Part shown: piece by piece, positions 1-12,879 of the stretch
Position numbering within the stretch: the first letter of the stretch is position 1
Layout of the letters: each line of letters starts with the position of its first letter
Source of the DNA: Coenobita brevimanus
Lineage: Eukaryota; Arthropoda; Malacostraca; Decapoda; Coenobitidae
Assembly: GCA_032717465.1 (NCBI GenBank)
Contig: CM064732.1
Location: 19,939,242-20,003,241 of the forward strand
Direction: 5' to 3'
DNA length: 64,000 nt
The notes under the pieces: model-generated
Told to the model about the DNA's origin: nothing
Seen by the model: the letters and a program-made list of their open reading frames with translations, nothing else
The model's database searches: none
Program-made: the position numbers and the translations under genes

Positions 1-2100
1 ACTCCATCAGCTTGCTTGTCTACTTTATCATGAAATATGAATATCGAATTTTTAACAAGAGGAGATAGTAGTTTATGAAAGACATTCTGGGCCAAGTCAT
101 GACTTTGTTACGCTCCTTGTATAGCTCTTCAGTGCAAATTTGTACTGTCTCGTTGAGGGGTATTTAGTGAATAGGGATTTAATATCAAAGAATGCCATGG
201 TACACGTGTTGAATTTAAAGTTCGGTTGCTATTTTCTTTTGAAAGGAGAACAAATCTTTAACTGTATATGCATTACAAGTGATTATGGCAAGAAAGGAGC
301 GAGAAACTTTGCAAGGTTATATTTCACGATGCCTATCGCTGAGAGGATGAAGTGAAATGGGCAGTTCGCCTTGTGCATTTTATGTAGTTCGACTATAATA
401 CCAGGACGTAATGTCAGGACTCCATATTATAATAATACAACTCATAGCATGATAGACAGATGTGGGAATCTGCATTATCATAATACAGTTCATAATAGAT
501 GATGTAACAGATATGAACACCAGTCAAGGTATGGAAATGGGAAATGTGTCAGCAAGAGTTGATCAAAGGAAATGAGTCTGCGATTTCAGTGGGAAAGGAA
601 ATGTGTCCGCATTTCTGTAAGGAATGCCAGACGTGCACTATGTCACCGGAAACGCTGCATACACACAGACACACACAAGATTCTAGAACAATCCTAAATG
701 TACAGTACACGTGACACTAGCTCTCCTGTATAAGAAGGAAGGGATTAGAGAGTCAGAAAGGGGCTAGCCACAGAACCGAGAGGTTGTGGAGAGAGGAAGA
801 GAGAAGTGGAGTCCAGCGAGAACTTAGTAAATTATGTTCCTGTGTAATACTTACACTGCTCAACTTAAACTTTTCCTTGAAGATAATAAACTACAATCAA
901 GTCCCTGTATCCATCTTTAACTTCTCCTGTTTTCGACTATATGATAACTAAAATCAATCTCAAGATACCGCAGACAACCTGAGACCAAATGCTGCTTATA
1001 TAACTAATTATTTACATCCCAACTTGATATGGGTGTTCCGAGATAAGTGTTGATGATTAGTATCTTAAGGCTGACGATGGCTAGTGTAGAAAAAAAACGT
1101 TCCAAAGTTAAATGAAGAAGATCCCCATCGTAGCGCTGGTATTCAGCTTCCTTTATAGACTTCGCTTCCTAGCTGGGGAGAGTTTTGCTTCTGCAAATTT
1201 CTATCAATCTATCAGTCAATGTATCTATAGATAGATAGATAGACAGATATAAAACCGGTATAAGTAAGCTATTTATATTGGAATTCATCAGGGCAGGACA
1301 TTTGTTATGTTGAAGCTCATCAAGAAGGAGCTCTTCTTTTAATAATAGTGTTTATCAAGAAAAGACGTTTATACAATGAAGTTAGTGAAGGAGATTACTT
1401 CTGTAAACAATGAAAGTTATCTAAGATTTTTTTTTTTCTATATCGACGCTTACTAAGTAATCGGTTTTATAATTAAATATTTTTTCAAAGTGATCTTTTG
1501 CAAAGTAAGTTATTCTAACGAAAGGAAAGAGCTCTTTCAATATTTATATAGTCAAAGCATATAATGAAAATAAATTTTTCGGAAAACATTCTGTCAAGGA
1601 AATTTGTTATGACACAGAAGACAGTTTTTATTCTATAATTAAGCTTGCCAAGGGAATGTTATTTTACAATTACTCTTCTCATGGAAGGTGCTTTATTATC
1701 TCTCAGATCGAACTGCTTTTCATGTTGGCTTATTAGTAAAAATAGGTTTTTTCCTTTTCTGAATTTCATTTTCAGCCAACTATAGTTTATTTATTATGTA
1801 GACTGACCATGTATAAAGTATAATAACGTGCACATACTTTAAGAATCCCTCACAAGTTGTGTGAACTTGTCACGTATTGGCGTGAGCTGAATCATCATTC
1901 GCCATAAAGGTGACCAGTGACTGAGTCTATTAATCCTTGACGAGAAGTCCTTCCTTAGCTCTGTGTCAAGAATGCAGATTATGGATGGGTCATCATACTT
2001 CAGGGGTTAAGCAGAATACCGGTACAGGCATTTTTGTAGGTTTGGTTTGATAAGGAAACGAAAAACGCAATAAACATCACGAAGTGAAGAAACCTTAACA
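1..2100. other. Unassigned non-coding DNA
   Basis: No coding region is supported here. The only short ORF (140-355) has no recognisable motif and AT-rich random composition. A short GATA-type microsatellite lies at about 1227-1248. A possible LTR remnant within 410-945 is listed separately. Confidence 0.6.
410..945 (+). repeat. Possible solo LTR remnant
   Basis: This stretch has LTR-like signals in order: a TATA-like TATAAG near 731, then about 150 bases, then the polyadenylation signal AATAAA near 884, followed by a CT-rich tail. The part after AATAAA aligns loosely with the same part of a second candidate near 34152-34205 (AATCAAGTCCC / CATCTTTAACTTCTCCTG against CAGTCAAACCCC / CATCTTTATCTTTCTCCTG). 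I could not find terminal TG..CA with a target duplication, so the boundaries are guesses. Confidence 0.3.
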
Positions 2101-2102
2101 CT

Positions 2103-2558
2103 ACAATACTTCCTTGGAAATGTTAGGACACCTTCGCTACCGTCCACACAAATATTTAAACCCCTTCACTACAATAATACAATACTTCCTTGGAAATGTT
2201 AGGACACTTTCACTACCGTCCACACAAATATTTAATTTCCTTCGCTACAATAATACAATGCTTTCTTGGAAATGTTAGGACACTTTCACTACCGTCCACA
2301 CAAATATTTAATTTCCTTCGCTACAATAATACAATGCTTTCTTGGAAACGTTAGGACACCTTCACTACCGTCCACACAAATATTTAATTTCCTTCGCTAC
2401 AATAATACAATGCTTTCTTGGAAACGTTAGGACACCTTCGGTACCGTCCACATAAATATTTAAACCCCTTCGCTACAATAATACAATGCTTTCTTGGATA
2501 TGTTAGGACACCTTCGCTACCGACCACACAAATATTAAAACCCCTTCGCTACAATAAC
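2103..2558. repeat. 76-bp minisatellite, about six units
   Basis: Six consecutive units start at 2103, 2179, 2255, 2331, 2407 and 2483, exactly 76 bases apart. Each unit begins with ACAATRCTTYCTTGGAAA and includes CCGTCCACACAAATATTTAA. Units differ by a few substitutions, and the last decays near 2558. The short ORF at 2418-2666 is read through the repeat and is not a gene. Confidence 0.95.
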
Positions 2559-2925
2559 GTCGTTGATTTATTTTCTTGCTCTCACCAGGTGGTTTTACTC
2601 GACCTGGGAAAGGTTTCTGATAGTGAAGGGTTTAAAGTAGTCGAACCCCCTTCACTTCTGAGTTAAAAAACGAATAAAATTATCAGACTATGTTGACAGT
2701 CAAGGAATAAGGAGACCATCTGGTTGAAAAGGATATTCACTTTGATGCCACAGGGTCCACACAGTTAAGGGTGATCTTAGCTATATGAGGATTCAGACCT
2801 GTCACATTAATCATTTTACTACCGGAGACGTCCAAACGATAGGCAATGCATGTATGTCTATATCACTGCATGCGTTTTTGCGGCACGTAGACGATGCGGC
2901 GAAATCCAGTGTGCATCCCTGTCAC

Positions 2926-3698
2926 CAGAGGTGGGCACCCGGCACACAAAAAGTACCATCTGTACCGATACCGGTACTAGACGATATTTGTACCATCGGT
3001 ACCGGTTATCGGTACATACCAAAAAAGTACCGAAAACCGAATCGGTACTCGTTCTCGGTACTACGTATTAGTAAAAAAACGCATTAAATTAAGAATATAC
3101 AATTTTTACCACTTGTATTATATGTAATGTATGTAAAATATACATGAAGTTGTAACATATAGTATAAGATAAACACTATCAAAATCAACATCGATCAACA
3201 CATACACGCATTGTTCTTAAATTTTCCTTCCCAGTGTGGCCCTTGAGGAAGACGAGCATCTCAAAATGACCGTCGCCGAGTCCTGCAGGTTTTAGTTTCA
3301 GCACGCCTTTCCCTAAAAAATATACCGCAACTGAGTACCGACAAAATATGCCTAAAAATGTACTGTCGGCACCGTTTTTTGGTACAGGCCGATGAAAGTA
3401 GTGTCACTACTGGTACCAGTACTCAATCTGTAACTCGGTACTGTTGTTGTTGTTGTTTAAAGATATCTCCCTCCTATAGAGGGAGCCGGGCTATGCATTA
3501 GCTCGGTCAGTGCAGATGGCTTTTGCCAGGGGGAGCATCTCCTGGTGGGCAACTGCCACCCACCAGGGTCCGCTGGTGAGCCACCCAGCTGTCCGCCAGG
3601 GCAACCCGGCAGCCCACCAGAGGGCTCGCTAGGCGCGGCGAGCAATGAACTCGGCACTGTAACTTGGTACTTCTGTACCTCGGTACTGCCCACCTTTG
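2926..3698. mobile_element. Non-autonomous hAT element with 8-bp target duplication
   Basis: The left end reads CAGAGGTGGGCAC and the right end, on the other strand, reads CAAAGGTGGGCAGTACC; 11 of the first 12 bases agree. The bases just outside are CCTGTCAC on both sides (2918-2925 and 3699-3706), a perfect 8-bp duplication as made by hAT transposases. Subterminal DNA is packed with GGTACCG and GTACCG motifs in both orientations, as expected of transposase-binding repeats. No transposase ORF is present in the 773 bases, so it is non-autonomous. A GC-rich block (about 3470-3650) may be a later insertion or internal rearrangement. Confidence 0.88.
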
Positions 3699-3769
3699 CC
3701 TGTCACTCAGTTAGTTGCCAAGGTGAAATCTAGCATGTTGTAACCGTTGAGTTTTTTTCAGTAGAGATG

Positions 3770-3905
3770 GTATTGAGGGGTGAGGGGTATATTGGTGGTG
3801 TGTAAGGTGTGCTTGTCTGGGGTGTATCTGAAGTGCTTGTGGTGTGCATCAAGGGTGTATCTGAGGAGTATTTTCAAAGACAAAGGACATCCTATGGATA
3901 GAGGT
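3770..3905 (+). repeat. Dispersed GT-rich repeat relic
   Basis: A stretch with GGTGTGTATCTGGGG-like text followed by CAAAGACAAAGGACATCC resembles 22240-22375, which has GTGTGTCTGGGGTG and CCAAAGACAAAGGATAC. A weaker reverse-strand match lies near 42880-43010. The identity of the family is unknown. Confidence 0.4.
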
Positions 3906-4199
3906 GGGTGTGGCTAGGAAAGGTGTCTTTTTTCTTATACTTAAGTGAGAGAAACCAACTGTCAGATAGATGTACATACTTCCGATGCATTTAACCCCAT
4001 ACTGAGACACCAGTCAATTTGCTGTCTTCTTCATTTTCACCATTCTGCCCCCGGATGAATTTACAGTAAATAATCCATGCAATCCCTCCCATAAGAAGAT
4101 TCTCCCCTAAAGAATCACCTGGAAACAACGGGCATAAAGGCAATATTCTCATAGCATGGTATAAAAATCTGTTTAACCTAACCAGGTTTATCCTACCCA

Positions 4200-5180
4200 T
4201 CCCCCTCCTTTCCCTCCCTTCCATGACTTTCCTATACCCGACTCCCCCTCCCCATTCTTCCCCACCCTACTCATTACACGCATCTCAATTTCCACTCACT
4301 CTCCACACACCTCCACCTTATCCGATTTCCATTCTTCTCCACTTCACCCCCGCTACATTCCTTCCCACCCTCAATTTCTTAGTCCCTCACCAACCATAAC
4401 CCCTTGCTTCCCACCACTCCTAATTTTTTCCATTGAAATCCATCTTCATTCCATCCCATGTCCATCCCCCTGTACCCCAATCATCTCCATCTCTCTTTAT
4501 ACCCATATCAGCCCCATTTTTCCCTATACCCAAACCATCTCCATCCCTCCCTATACCAAAATCATCTCCAGCCCTCTCAATACCCAAATCATCCTCATCC
4601 CTCCCTATACCTAAATCAACTTTATCTCCCCCATCCCAACCTCATCTCTACCCCTCTCAGTCTCCACTACATCTCCGTCTCTCCCATTGTGAATCCCTGC
4701 CCCCACTCTCTCTGTATGACTATCCCTCCTCCTCTCCATTACGAGTGCTACCTCTCCCCACATCCGTCTCATTCGTTCCTCATCCAAACCCCTGTTCATT
4801 TCTCCTCATTCTCTAGCCTGGCCAAATCTGACTTAGGATAACATAATTTAACTTCCCCCCTTTTCCATCTTTCTCCATCCTGCAAGGTAATTTAGTATAT
4901 CTTAATCCATGTTCTCTTTCCCTACCTCCACCCCGAATCTCCCCAGACCCTCTAGTCTAACATAGCTTAGCGTAATTTAATCTTATCCCATACTCCAATT
5001 TCCCCATCTTAACCTAACCCCCAATCTCTCCCCATGTTAGCCAGCACCCCCTCAGTGCCATCTGTCCCTATCCCCCCTTCGCCATCTATCTTCTCATCCC
5101 TCCCTATCCTCCCTCTAGATTTCTCTCCCATTCCTTTCTAGTTACCCAACCGTCTCTTTCCCTTCCCTCTCTCTCCTTCC
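4200..5180. repeat. CT-rich low-complexity tract
   Basis: The plus strand is strongly pyrimidine-rich for about 1 kb, with degenerate repeats of the type CCATCTCCCTATACC. Proline/serine-rich ORFs read through it in several frames on both strands, which is expected from the composition. No gene is supported. Confidence 0.8.
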
Positions 5181-5429
5181 CCCCCTCCCACTCCACTTCT
5201 CCACAAACATGTGGGTTAAGGTACCAATTTAAAACAAAGGGGAGCATACGGCCACACCAAGCCTGGGATCTGCATTGCAAACCTGGCTTTCACTCCCTCC
5301 CTATCACTCGCTCTCTCACTCTCTCACCTTCCCTCGTCTCTACCCTCTCTAGTTCGTTCTTACTGTGTCTGGATTTTATATTTCGTTTGTTTTCTTCTTG
5401 GTTACGCCAGGCTACTTCTTTCACCAGTA

Positions 5430-5800
<371 letters not shown>

Positions 5801-5997
5801 AATGAAAGTGTCTGACTATACAGACTGAACAGTAAACTACATAACTTTTTTTTAATTTGTTCGTACTTTATAACTTCCCTTTTAGTCATGTCATTATTCT
5901 CTCAGTCTCTTTAACTGCCAACTTTTGTGTACAGTTTCTTTGGCTTTGGGTTGTTTATTTCATGATACTATTATCTTGAGGCGGAAAAAAAAAGGCC

Positions 5998-6030
5998 ATA
6001 ATGATGTTGATGATGATGATGATCATCATC

Positions 6031-6080
<50 letters not shown>

Positions 6081-6176
6081 CATCATCATTGTCATCATCA
6101 TCATCATCATCATCACCATCATCATCAACATCATCATCGCCATCATCATTATCATCATCATTATCATACTAGGAAA
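5998..6176. repeat. (ATC)n/(GAT)n microsatellite
   Basis: About 180 bases of imperfect ATC trinucleotides preceded by a few GAT units. Poly-His, poly-Met and poly-Ile ORFs on both strands are read from it and are not genes. Confidence 0.97.
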
Positions 6177-6680
6177 ATCATGATCCAAATTCCATACTTT
6201 CTCCATGAAGGAGGGAAATTGTTTCTGAATCTGGTTATCATTATTAACAGGCATTAAACTGGCTATTTGTTTGCATTAAACCAAGGAATCTTTTTCTACA
6301 TTCATTTAGGGACTATTAGAACCAATTTCTGATACGTATTACATAGTACAGTAGTGCTGCGATTGTTTGATTTGTAATATGCCTAGGTTTTGTGTGTCTG
6401 AAGTCTCCAACACTGATTATATAATACTCTGCCAGCAGCAAGGTTAATGTGCTGACAGTATCAGAAATTTGGGAGTGAGCTTTAAACTCACTCATATCAC
6501 GTCTTAACTGCCAAAGAGAGTTCTGTAAAACTAAATAGACAAATAATGTATGTTCAGCCAGACAGTCAGCTCTTTGACATTGATATTTTCTTTGATGCTG
6601 TATCCCAAACTAATCCCTCTCATCCAACAGGTTTTGTCGTTGATTAAAAAATAATACTGCAATTTCATTAATAACTAGCT

Positions 6681-7017
6681 TTTATTTTTTTATGTGCTCG
6701 ACTCTGGGCATAGGCTTCACAGCCTGCTCCCAAGGCCCAGTAGTCCTCCTACATATCATACACCTCTACATGTCACCACTTCGGTGCTAACATCCACCGT
6801 CCATATTGAATACATGCTAGGGCTGTCTCATACAGGACTGGTGTATTGGTATTAGCGGAGATATTTTTACATGTCGGCGGGTCTTCTGGTAGATCGGTAA
6901 ACTCTGCTTTACATGAAATTCAAATCCTTAAACTGCTTCCTGCCCCAGCGGGGATTTGAACCTGGGTCCGGTAGGACCGCAGGCCACCTCTCTATCGATT
7001 GAGCCACCGCCTCCCCC
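6681..7017 (-). mobile_element. tRNA-derived SINE, family A (copy 1)
   Basis: Read on the minus strand, the head has an A-box-like TGGCTCAATCGATAGAG and a B box GGTTCAAATCC, as in tRNA genes, followed by a body of about 270 bases and an A-rich tail (T run at 6681-6690 on the plus strand). The same body recurs on the plus strand at 29528-29873, including the segments ATATTGAATACATGYTAG and GACATGTAGAGGTGTATG (either strand). RNA polymerase III would transcribe it; mobilisation needs a LINE partner. Confidence 0.88.
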
Positions 7018-8637
7018 CCTGAAACACAAACGGTGTTCTTCGTATCCCTGGCAAGCCTGGTCTGAAACTACTGTGATTCAGTTGTATGTGTTTGTATTCA
7101 ATAAAATAATAACAATAATACTAAGTTCGATATTACGGAAGTTAAATGTATGTTACTCCCCGCACTGCCTTCTTATGAATTAATAAACGCAGTATTTTAT
7201 GAAATGTTTTTCACCAGGAGGAAACACGTTGCCATGGTTCCCTGGACCAGTAGTTGCTGCTTGACAACTGCGCATGTGCTGCTGATGGGGTCAAGCTGAT
7301 GACGTCACAGATTCTGTCCACCTTACCTATGTTGACCCATTGTAAAGATGCTGGTTATGGTCGATTAATATCCTTATTTCCTCTTCTCTAACTGGGGAGG
7401 GGGGCTGGAGACTTTGCCCCCCAGTACTCCTAACCTTTATAACTCACCCAACCCAGAATCTTTACTGATGGGCAGCATGGGGAAGAAGGGCACAGTATGT
7501 GCGATGTTATCAGCCATCCACAGTTGTGGTTTAGTAATTTTTGGTCTGGGTAACTCCTGATTTGCTATACTGATTCTGCCACTGGGTGGGGACCGAGCAG
7601 GCAGAGCAAACTTCGCGACCGATGCCACCTGGTTACCACAACATTCACACGTTACTCGTCATAGGCCTTCACCCCACCACAAATGCAACCGGATACTACA
7701 GCTGATGATGGCCTGACTGCCTACAAATATATGCCTCCATTTTAGATACTCGTACATACAGCATTCCATGAGTACATATCTCAGTTTGAACTGTATGCCG
7801 CCATTCTTCCTCCTTGCATTGCAATCAGCACTTTGACCTTGGCAATTTCAGTGTCTGCACTATATGGCGAGACACTGAAAGGAAAAATCAACACAGCATC
7901 ATCTCCAGCCTCTTGTGGGTAATTACTCCCTGTTTGTTGTTCTCCCTTCTATAAACTGGTGATTGGATTATTCGTCATCTGATCAATGATCAGGGTAAAT
8001 TAGCCATGAGATTCACATCTTCATAATTTTCAAATGACATTTTTCCTGCAGTGTTTGGATCTTTCACTTACAGGAATCCTAGTGGTCTTAGGAGGGCTTC
8101 TCCTAACATGAGGTAGCCCTTATTTTTCCGATTTTTACTTTGTTTTTTACACTATGTCTCTGAACTCGAGTCAGCCTATAGTTATAGTTATACAATTCCA
8201 TCCCTTCATCCATTAACATCAGCTGTTTCACTGTCTTTTGGGGGGTGGGGGATGTGTACTCCTATTTTAATTAACCCATCTTCTAGTTCTTTGCTTATCT
8301 GCTTGAATCATTTGGAGAAGCAAATACAATCCTTGAGCTAAAGGTTCTTATTCTTACTGTGAGCCAGAGACCAAAGAGATTTGGCTGGCACCAAATCTCA
8401 ATGTTACCCGACAACCCGTCAGTCTTTGATGAGATCATCATTGTATCTTCAGCATTATATTTCTCTTTTCTCTGTTTTGAACAGAACACTTCTTAGTCCT
8501 TCTATCTTCATATTCATTTTGCGGCTCTGTAGTTGGATTTAAGAAGCCCAATCCCTCCTTTATTCATTTATGATACACGACATTTATTTTTCATCCAACA
8601 TGTTTACGAAAATCGTTGCATAAAATAAAACAATTAA
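7018..8637. other. Unassigned DNA
   Basis: No domain, RNA or repeat that I recognise. Short ORFs at 7437-7628 and 8295-8489 have no family motif and no supporting context. Confidence 0.5.
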
Positions 8638-10036
8638 ACATATTTCCAGGTTGGAGCCATCAGGCCAATTATAAGCTCTGTAGGCTCTACGACATACAAA
8701 CTCTCCAAGTGGCTTGTAACACTGTTGTCCCCTGTTGTAGGCACTATCTCTGATTCATTTGTACAAAACTATGAGGATTTGGTAAGAAAGTTAAAATCTC
8801 TAAATGTCATGTACCCCTACAAATTAGGCAGCTTTGACGTTAAATCATTATTCACAAATGTCCCTGTTGATGATGTTTTAACTTTCCTGCCAAGCATTCT
8901 GGGTAGTAACACTGATGGTATTCCCTCTGAAAACATTATCAAGCTATTGAAATTGTGCATTGTGAACTCTTCTTTTACCCCTGAAGGCAAATTTTACACA
9001 CAAAAATTTGGTATGGCCATGGGTAATCCCCTCTCCCCAGTTCTGGCAAATATTTACATGGAATACTTTGAGAAACATTTACTGACCTCCATAAAGGAGC
9101 AAAACATAGTTTGGCTCCGATACGTTGATGACATCCTGTGCTTCTGGCCTAACAGTCTTCCCATTGATGAATTTCTCCTGCAATTAAATTCGTTAGTTCC
9201 ATCGATTAAGTTTACTCATGAGATGGAAATGGATAATGAATTGCCATTTTTGGACGTAAAAGCTATCAGGGACCAAAATGTTTTGAAGACTAAGGTATAC
9301 AAAAACCCTACAAATATTATGTCATATGTTCATTACTATTCAAACCATCATATTAATGTAAAAAGATCTGTGTTCATATCCATGTACCTAAGAGCATATA
9401 GAATTTCAGACCCAGAATTTTTAGATGATGAACTAAAAATGATTCAGAGTATTGGAAAGAAGCTAAAATATCCACAAAGCATACTAACTCAGTGCCACAA
9501 TACATCCAAGAAACGATTCCTTGAAGGGAAAACTAATAAGCCAGATCGCCAGAACATTTAAAGAACCCTTGTCCTCCCCTTCAATGAAAATTTTCTTGAT
9601 GTTGTTCACATACTGAGGAAACTCAATGTACAAGTAGTATTCAAATATGAGAATACCATAAAAAAAAAAACTCATCAAGAACAGCCCTTTCAGTAATTCA
9701 GGCGTTGTTTACAAAATCCCGTGTAAAAGCTGTAACAAATTTTACATAGGGCAATCTGGAAAAGATTTGGAAACTAGAATCTCACAACATAAATACAGTG
9801 TAAGGACAGCCCAACAGAGTAGTGGATTATTTCAGCACAAAGCATCCAGTGATCACCATATTGACTGGACAGGCTCTAAGATTCTAGCAAGATCAAAAAG
9901 CTTAGATGAAAGAAATGTAATAGAATCTTGTCTAATTTCTGGCACATATGAAAAGAATGTAAACATGAGCTATGGTCATTTTAAGTGTGATAAATTGTCA
10001 ACTGAATTAGTTTTACAGCAGTATCCCCCAGACTAA
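8638..10036 (+). pseudogene. Penelope-like element: reverse transcriptase plus GIY-YIG endonuclease, broken
   Basis: The open frame starts after a stop at 8635 and has PLE-specific text from 8650 (VGAIRPIISSVGS). Next come the RT motifs FDVKSLFTNVP, AMGNPLSPVLANIYMEYFE and the catalytic YVDD (in LRYVDDILCFW). An in-frame TAA at 9559 interrupts the linker RTLVLPFNENF. A run of ten A residues at 9661-9670 then shifts the frame by one. The GIY-YIG domain follows from 9671, with GVVYKIPCKSC, FYIGQS and LETRISQH. Known: PLEs pair this RT with a C-terminal GIY-YIG nuclease. The N-terminal part, upstream of the RPI motif, is missing. One nonsense change and one frameshift make the copy inactive. Confidence 0.93.
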
Positions 10037-10476
10037 CACGTGATTGTTCCCTGTCATCTGGTGGTGTAGTCACACCTGTGTGGGGCACACCAAGCATTAA
10101 TCCTCTAGGTCTTAAGTTAAGCAGCAGTATTTATCCCCTCCTCCCTCCCCCCTCTCCCCTTCCCCTTCCCCTCCTCCCCTCCCCCTTCCGCTTCCCTCCC
10201 ACTCCCCTTTCCTCCCCTCCTACTCCCTCCTCCATTGTCACGTGCATTTTTAGATTCAGTTCATCCTTTGTTGTGTTCCACTCCCTGCAGGTGACCATAA
10301 GTTAGGCCGCAGGTAAAAATTCAGGTCAACCATTGTTTCTGTGTGCCACTACCTGTTGCGGGTGTGCATAAAAGACCTCTACCCTTTACGTTTCTGTCTC
10401 ACTCTGTCTGAAGATGTAATATACGAAAGTACTCACTGTCGTTCCTTTCATTTCTCCTGTGGTTAGTTTGCATACC

Positions 10477-10479
<3 letters not shown>
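8650..10479 (+). mobile_element. Penelope-like element, 5'-truncated
   Basis: This is the extent of the element around the broken ORF. The 3' untranslated part includes a C-rich tract (10135-10235). It ends with GAAGATGTAATATACGAAAG and a CTTTCATTTCTCCTG-like segment, which resembles 3' ends of Penelope/Neptune-type elements from memory. A (TA)n array begins directly after it. The 5' boundary at 8650 is where homology starts; no target duplication was found. Confidence 0.75.

Positions 10480-10548
<69 letters not shown>
10479..10548. repeat. (TA)n microsatellite
   Basis: Thirty-five or so TA units between the 3' end of the Penelope-like element and a short LINE 3' end. Confidence 0.97.
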
Positions 10549-10551
<3 letters not shown>

Positions 10552-10582
10552 TGATATATATTGATATTCATTTCATTCATTC

Positions 10583-10618
10583 ATTGCCAGACGCCATGTA
10601 TCCCAAATGGGGTGGCCA
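10583..10618 (-). mobile_element. Very short RTE-like LINE 3' end
   Basis: GCCAGACGCC and ATCCCAAATGGGGTGGCCA match the last bases of the family seen at 12849 (GCCAGACGCCTCAATCCCG, TTTGGGGTGGCCA) and 44820. On the minus strand the copy runs into the (TA)n array, as at 12849. Only about 35 bases are present, so this is a strongly 5'-truncated insertion. Confidence 0.7.
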
Positions 10619-10779
10619 AAGGCTGAGAGTTAATATGGTTTGGCTTTTTGTGAAACACGGTGAATGAACTGCATAGAGTTTTACGAACTTTCTTCACATT
10701 TGGTTTATAAGTAGCTTGTAACTTGGCCAACAGCATATTCTGGTGGGCAATTAACATTCATCTCCCGAATGCTTTTCTT

Positions 10780-10837
<58 letters not shown>

Positions 10838-10838
10838 T
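10780..10838. repeat. (ATT)n microsatellite
   Basis: About 18 ATT units. Confidence 0.97.
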
Positions 10839-11111
10839 GTATGTAACATCAGGAGCATAAACAATTGGCCAGACGTCCATCTCTTAAGCAGCATTATGTG
10901 AGAGTTCAATAAACCAAACCCTTATAACTACATCCTGTTTAACAGTGTTAATCCACCAAAGGTCCAGACCTACAGTTGTTACCTATGTGGCTTTCACCAA
11001 AGTAAATTTTTTTCTTCGGTACAGAGAGCGTTTTGGCTTGCCACTTATTGTCTAGCATGCGGAAGTATCATTGAGTTACTGGATAGTCGGCTCTCTTACC
11101 TGCCACATCAA

Positions 11112-11144
11112 TAATGATAATAATAATAATAATAATAATAATAA
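11112..11144. repeat. (AAT)n microsatellite
   Basis: AAT units just before the dispersed repeat at 11145. Confidence 0.95.
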
Positions 11145-11440
11145 CTAGAAAGCACTCAGAGAGAACATACATCAGCCAATGCCATTAAAAAAGATCCGGA
11201 TCTGGATTTGGATCCGCCCATATTTTTAATCAATTCTTTCTTGGTTCATGGCCCACCTTTCCACAAAGTTTCAATGAAATTCTCTGAGAACTTTTGGAGA
11301 TATTGTGCTGGCTACTCCGGATCCGCCCCCAAATTCAATCACCTCTTCCTTGGCGCATGGCCCACAGACAGAAAACGACAAAGAAACAAACAAACCAACG
11401 CAGGCAAAAACATAACCTCCTTGGCGCAGGTAATAATAAT
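11145..11440 (+). repeat. Dispersed repeat, copy 1 (ACTAGAAAG..GGCGCAGGTAAT)
   Basis: The copy begins ACTAGAAAGCACTCAGAGAG and contains GATCCGGATCTGGAT, GAACTTTTGGAGATATTGTG and CTCCGGATCCGCCCCCAAAT. It ends in CCTCCTTGGCGCAGGTAATAATAA. A second copy lies at 11660-11860. The left end of copy 2 (ACCTCCGCCAATG) and the right end of copy 1 (TTGGCGCAGGT) are near-inverted repeats, so a non-autonomous DNA transposon is possible. It holds no coding capacity. Confidence 0.7.
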
Positions 11441-11659
11441 AACCACCATCACCAACATCATTATCATAATCATCATCATTATCATCAAAGAAGTGCTATA
11501 TGATTAAGCTGGCAAATGCCAAATCTAAATATGCCAATATAAATCACTTGATGGCCTCTGCATCAACTAGCTACTGCTTCTTAGAAGCCTTAAGGAATTT
11601 GAAAAAAAAATAAACAAACATTATACAGTGCACCTAGTTAATCAGTTTAGAATATAACA

Positions 11660-11865
11660 CTAGAAAGTACTCAGAGAAGGTATACCTCCGCCAATGCTAT
11701 TGCCATCAAAAAGAATTCGGATCCGGATCCATATCCGCCCCCAAATTTAATCATATCTTTTTTGGCCCAAGACCCACCTTTTCAAAAAAAAAAAAAAAAA
11801 AAAAAAAAATCATTGATATTCGCTAAGAACTTTTGGAGATATTGTGCAGAATACTCCGGATCCTC
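11660..11865 (+). repeat. Dispersed repeat, copy 2, truncated
   Basis: This repeats copy 1 at 11145: CACTAGAAAGTACTCAGAG, TACCTCCGCCAATGC, GGATCCGGATCCATATCCGC and GAACTTTTGGAGATATTGTG. It contains an A-run (about 11785-11808) and stops at CTCCGGATCC, where a LINE relic begins. Confidence 0.75.
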
Positions 11866-11867
11866 AT

Positions 11868-12766
<899 letters not shown>

Positions 12767-12848
<82 letters not shown>
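12767..12848. repeat. (AT)n microsatellite
   Basis: About 41 units, between the SINE tail and the 3' end of the minus-strand RTE-like element. Confidence 0.98.
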
Positions 12849-12850
<2 letters not shown>

Positions 12851-12879
12851 CCAGACGCCTCAATCCCGTTTGGGGTGGC

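Noticed and set aside
140..355. Small ORF of 71 codons
   Set aside because: No motif, no neighbours, and AT-rich random composition.
2103..2558. Possible CRISPR array
   Set aside because: The whole 76-bp unit is repeated, with no unique spacers, and the context is animal DNA.
4433..4841. Two overlapping 127-codon plus-strand ORFs
   Set aside because: Both frames of a CT-rich low-complexity tract are open; composition explains it.
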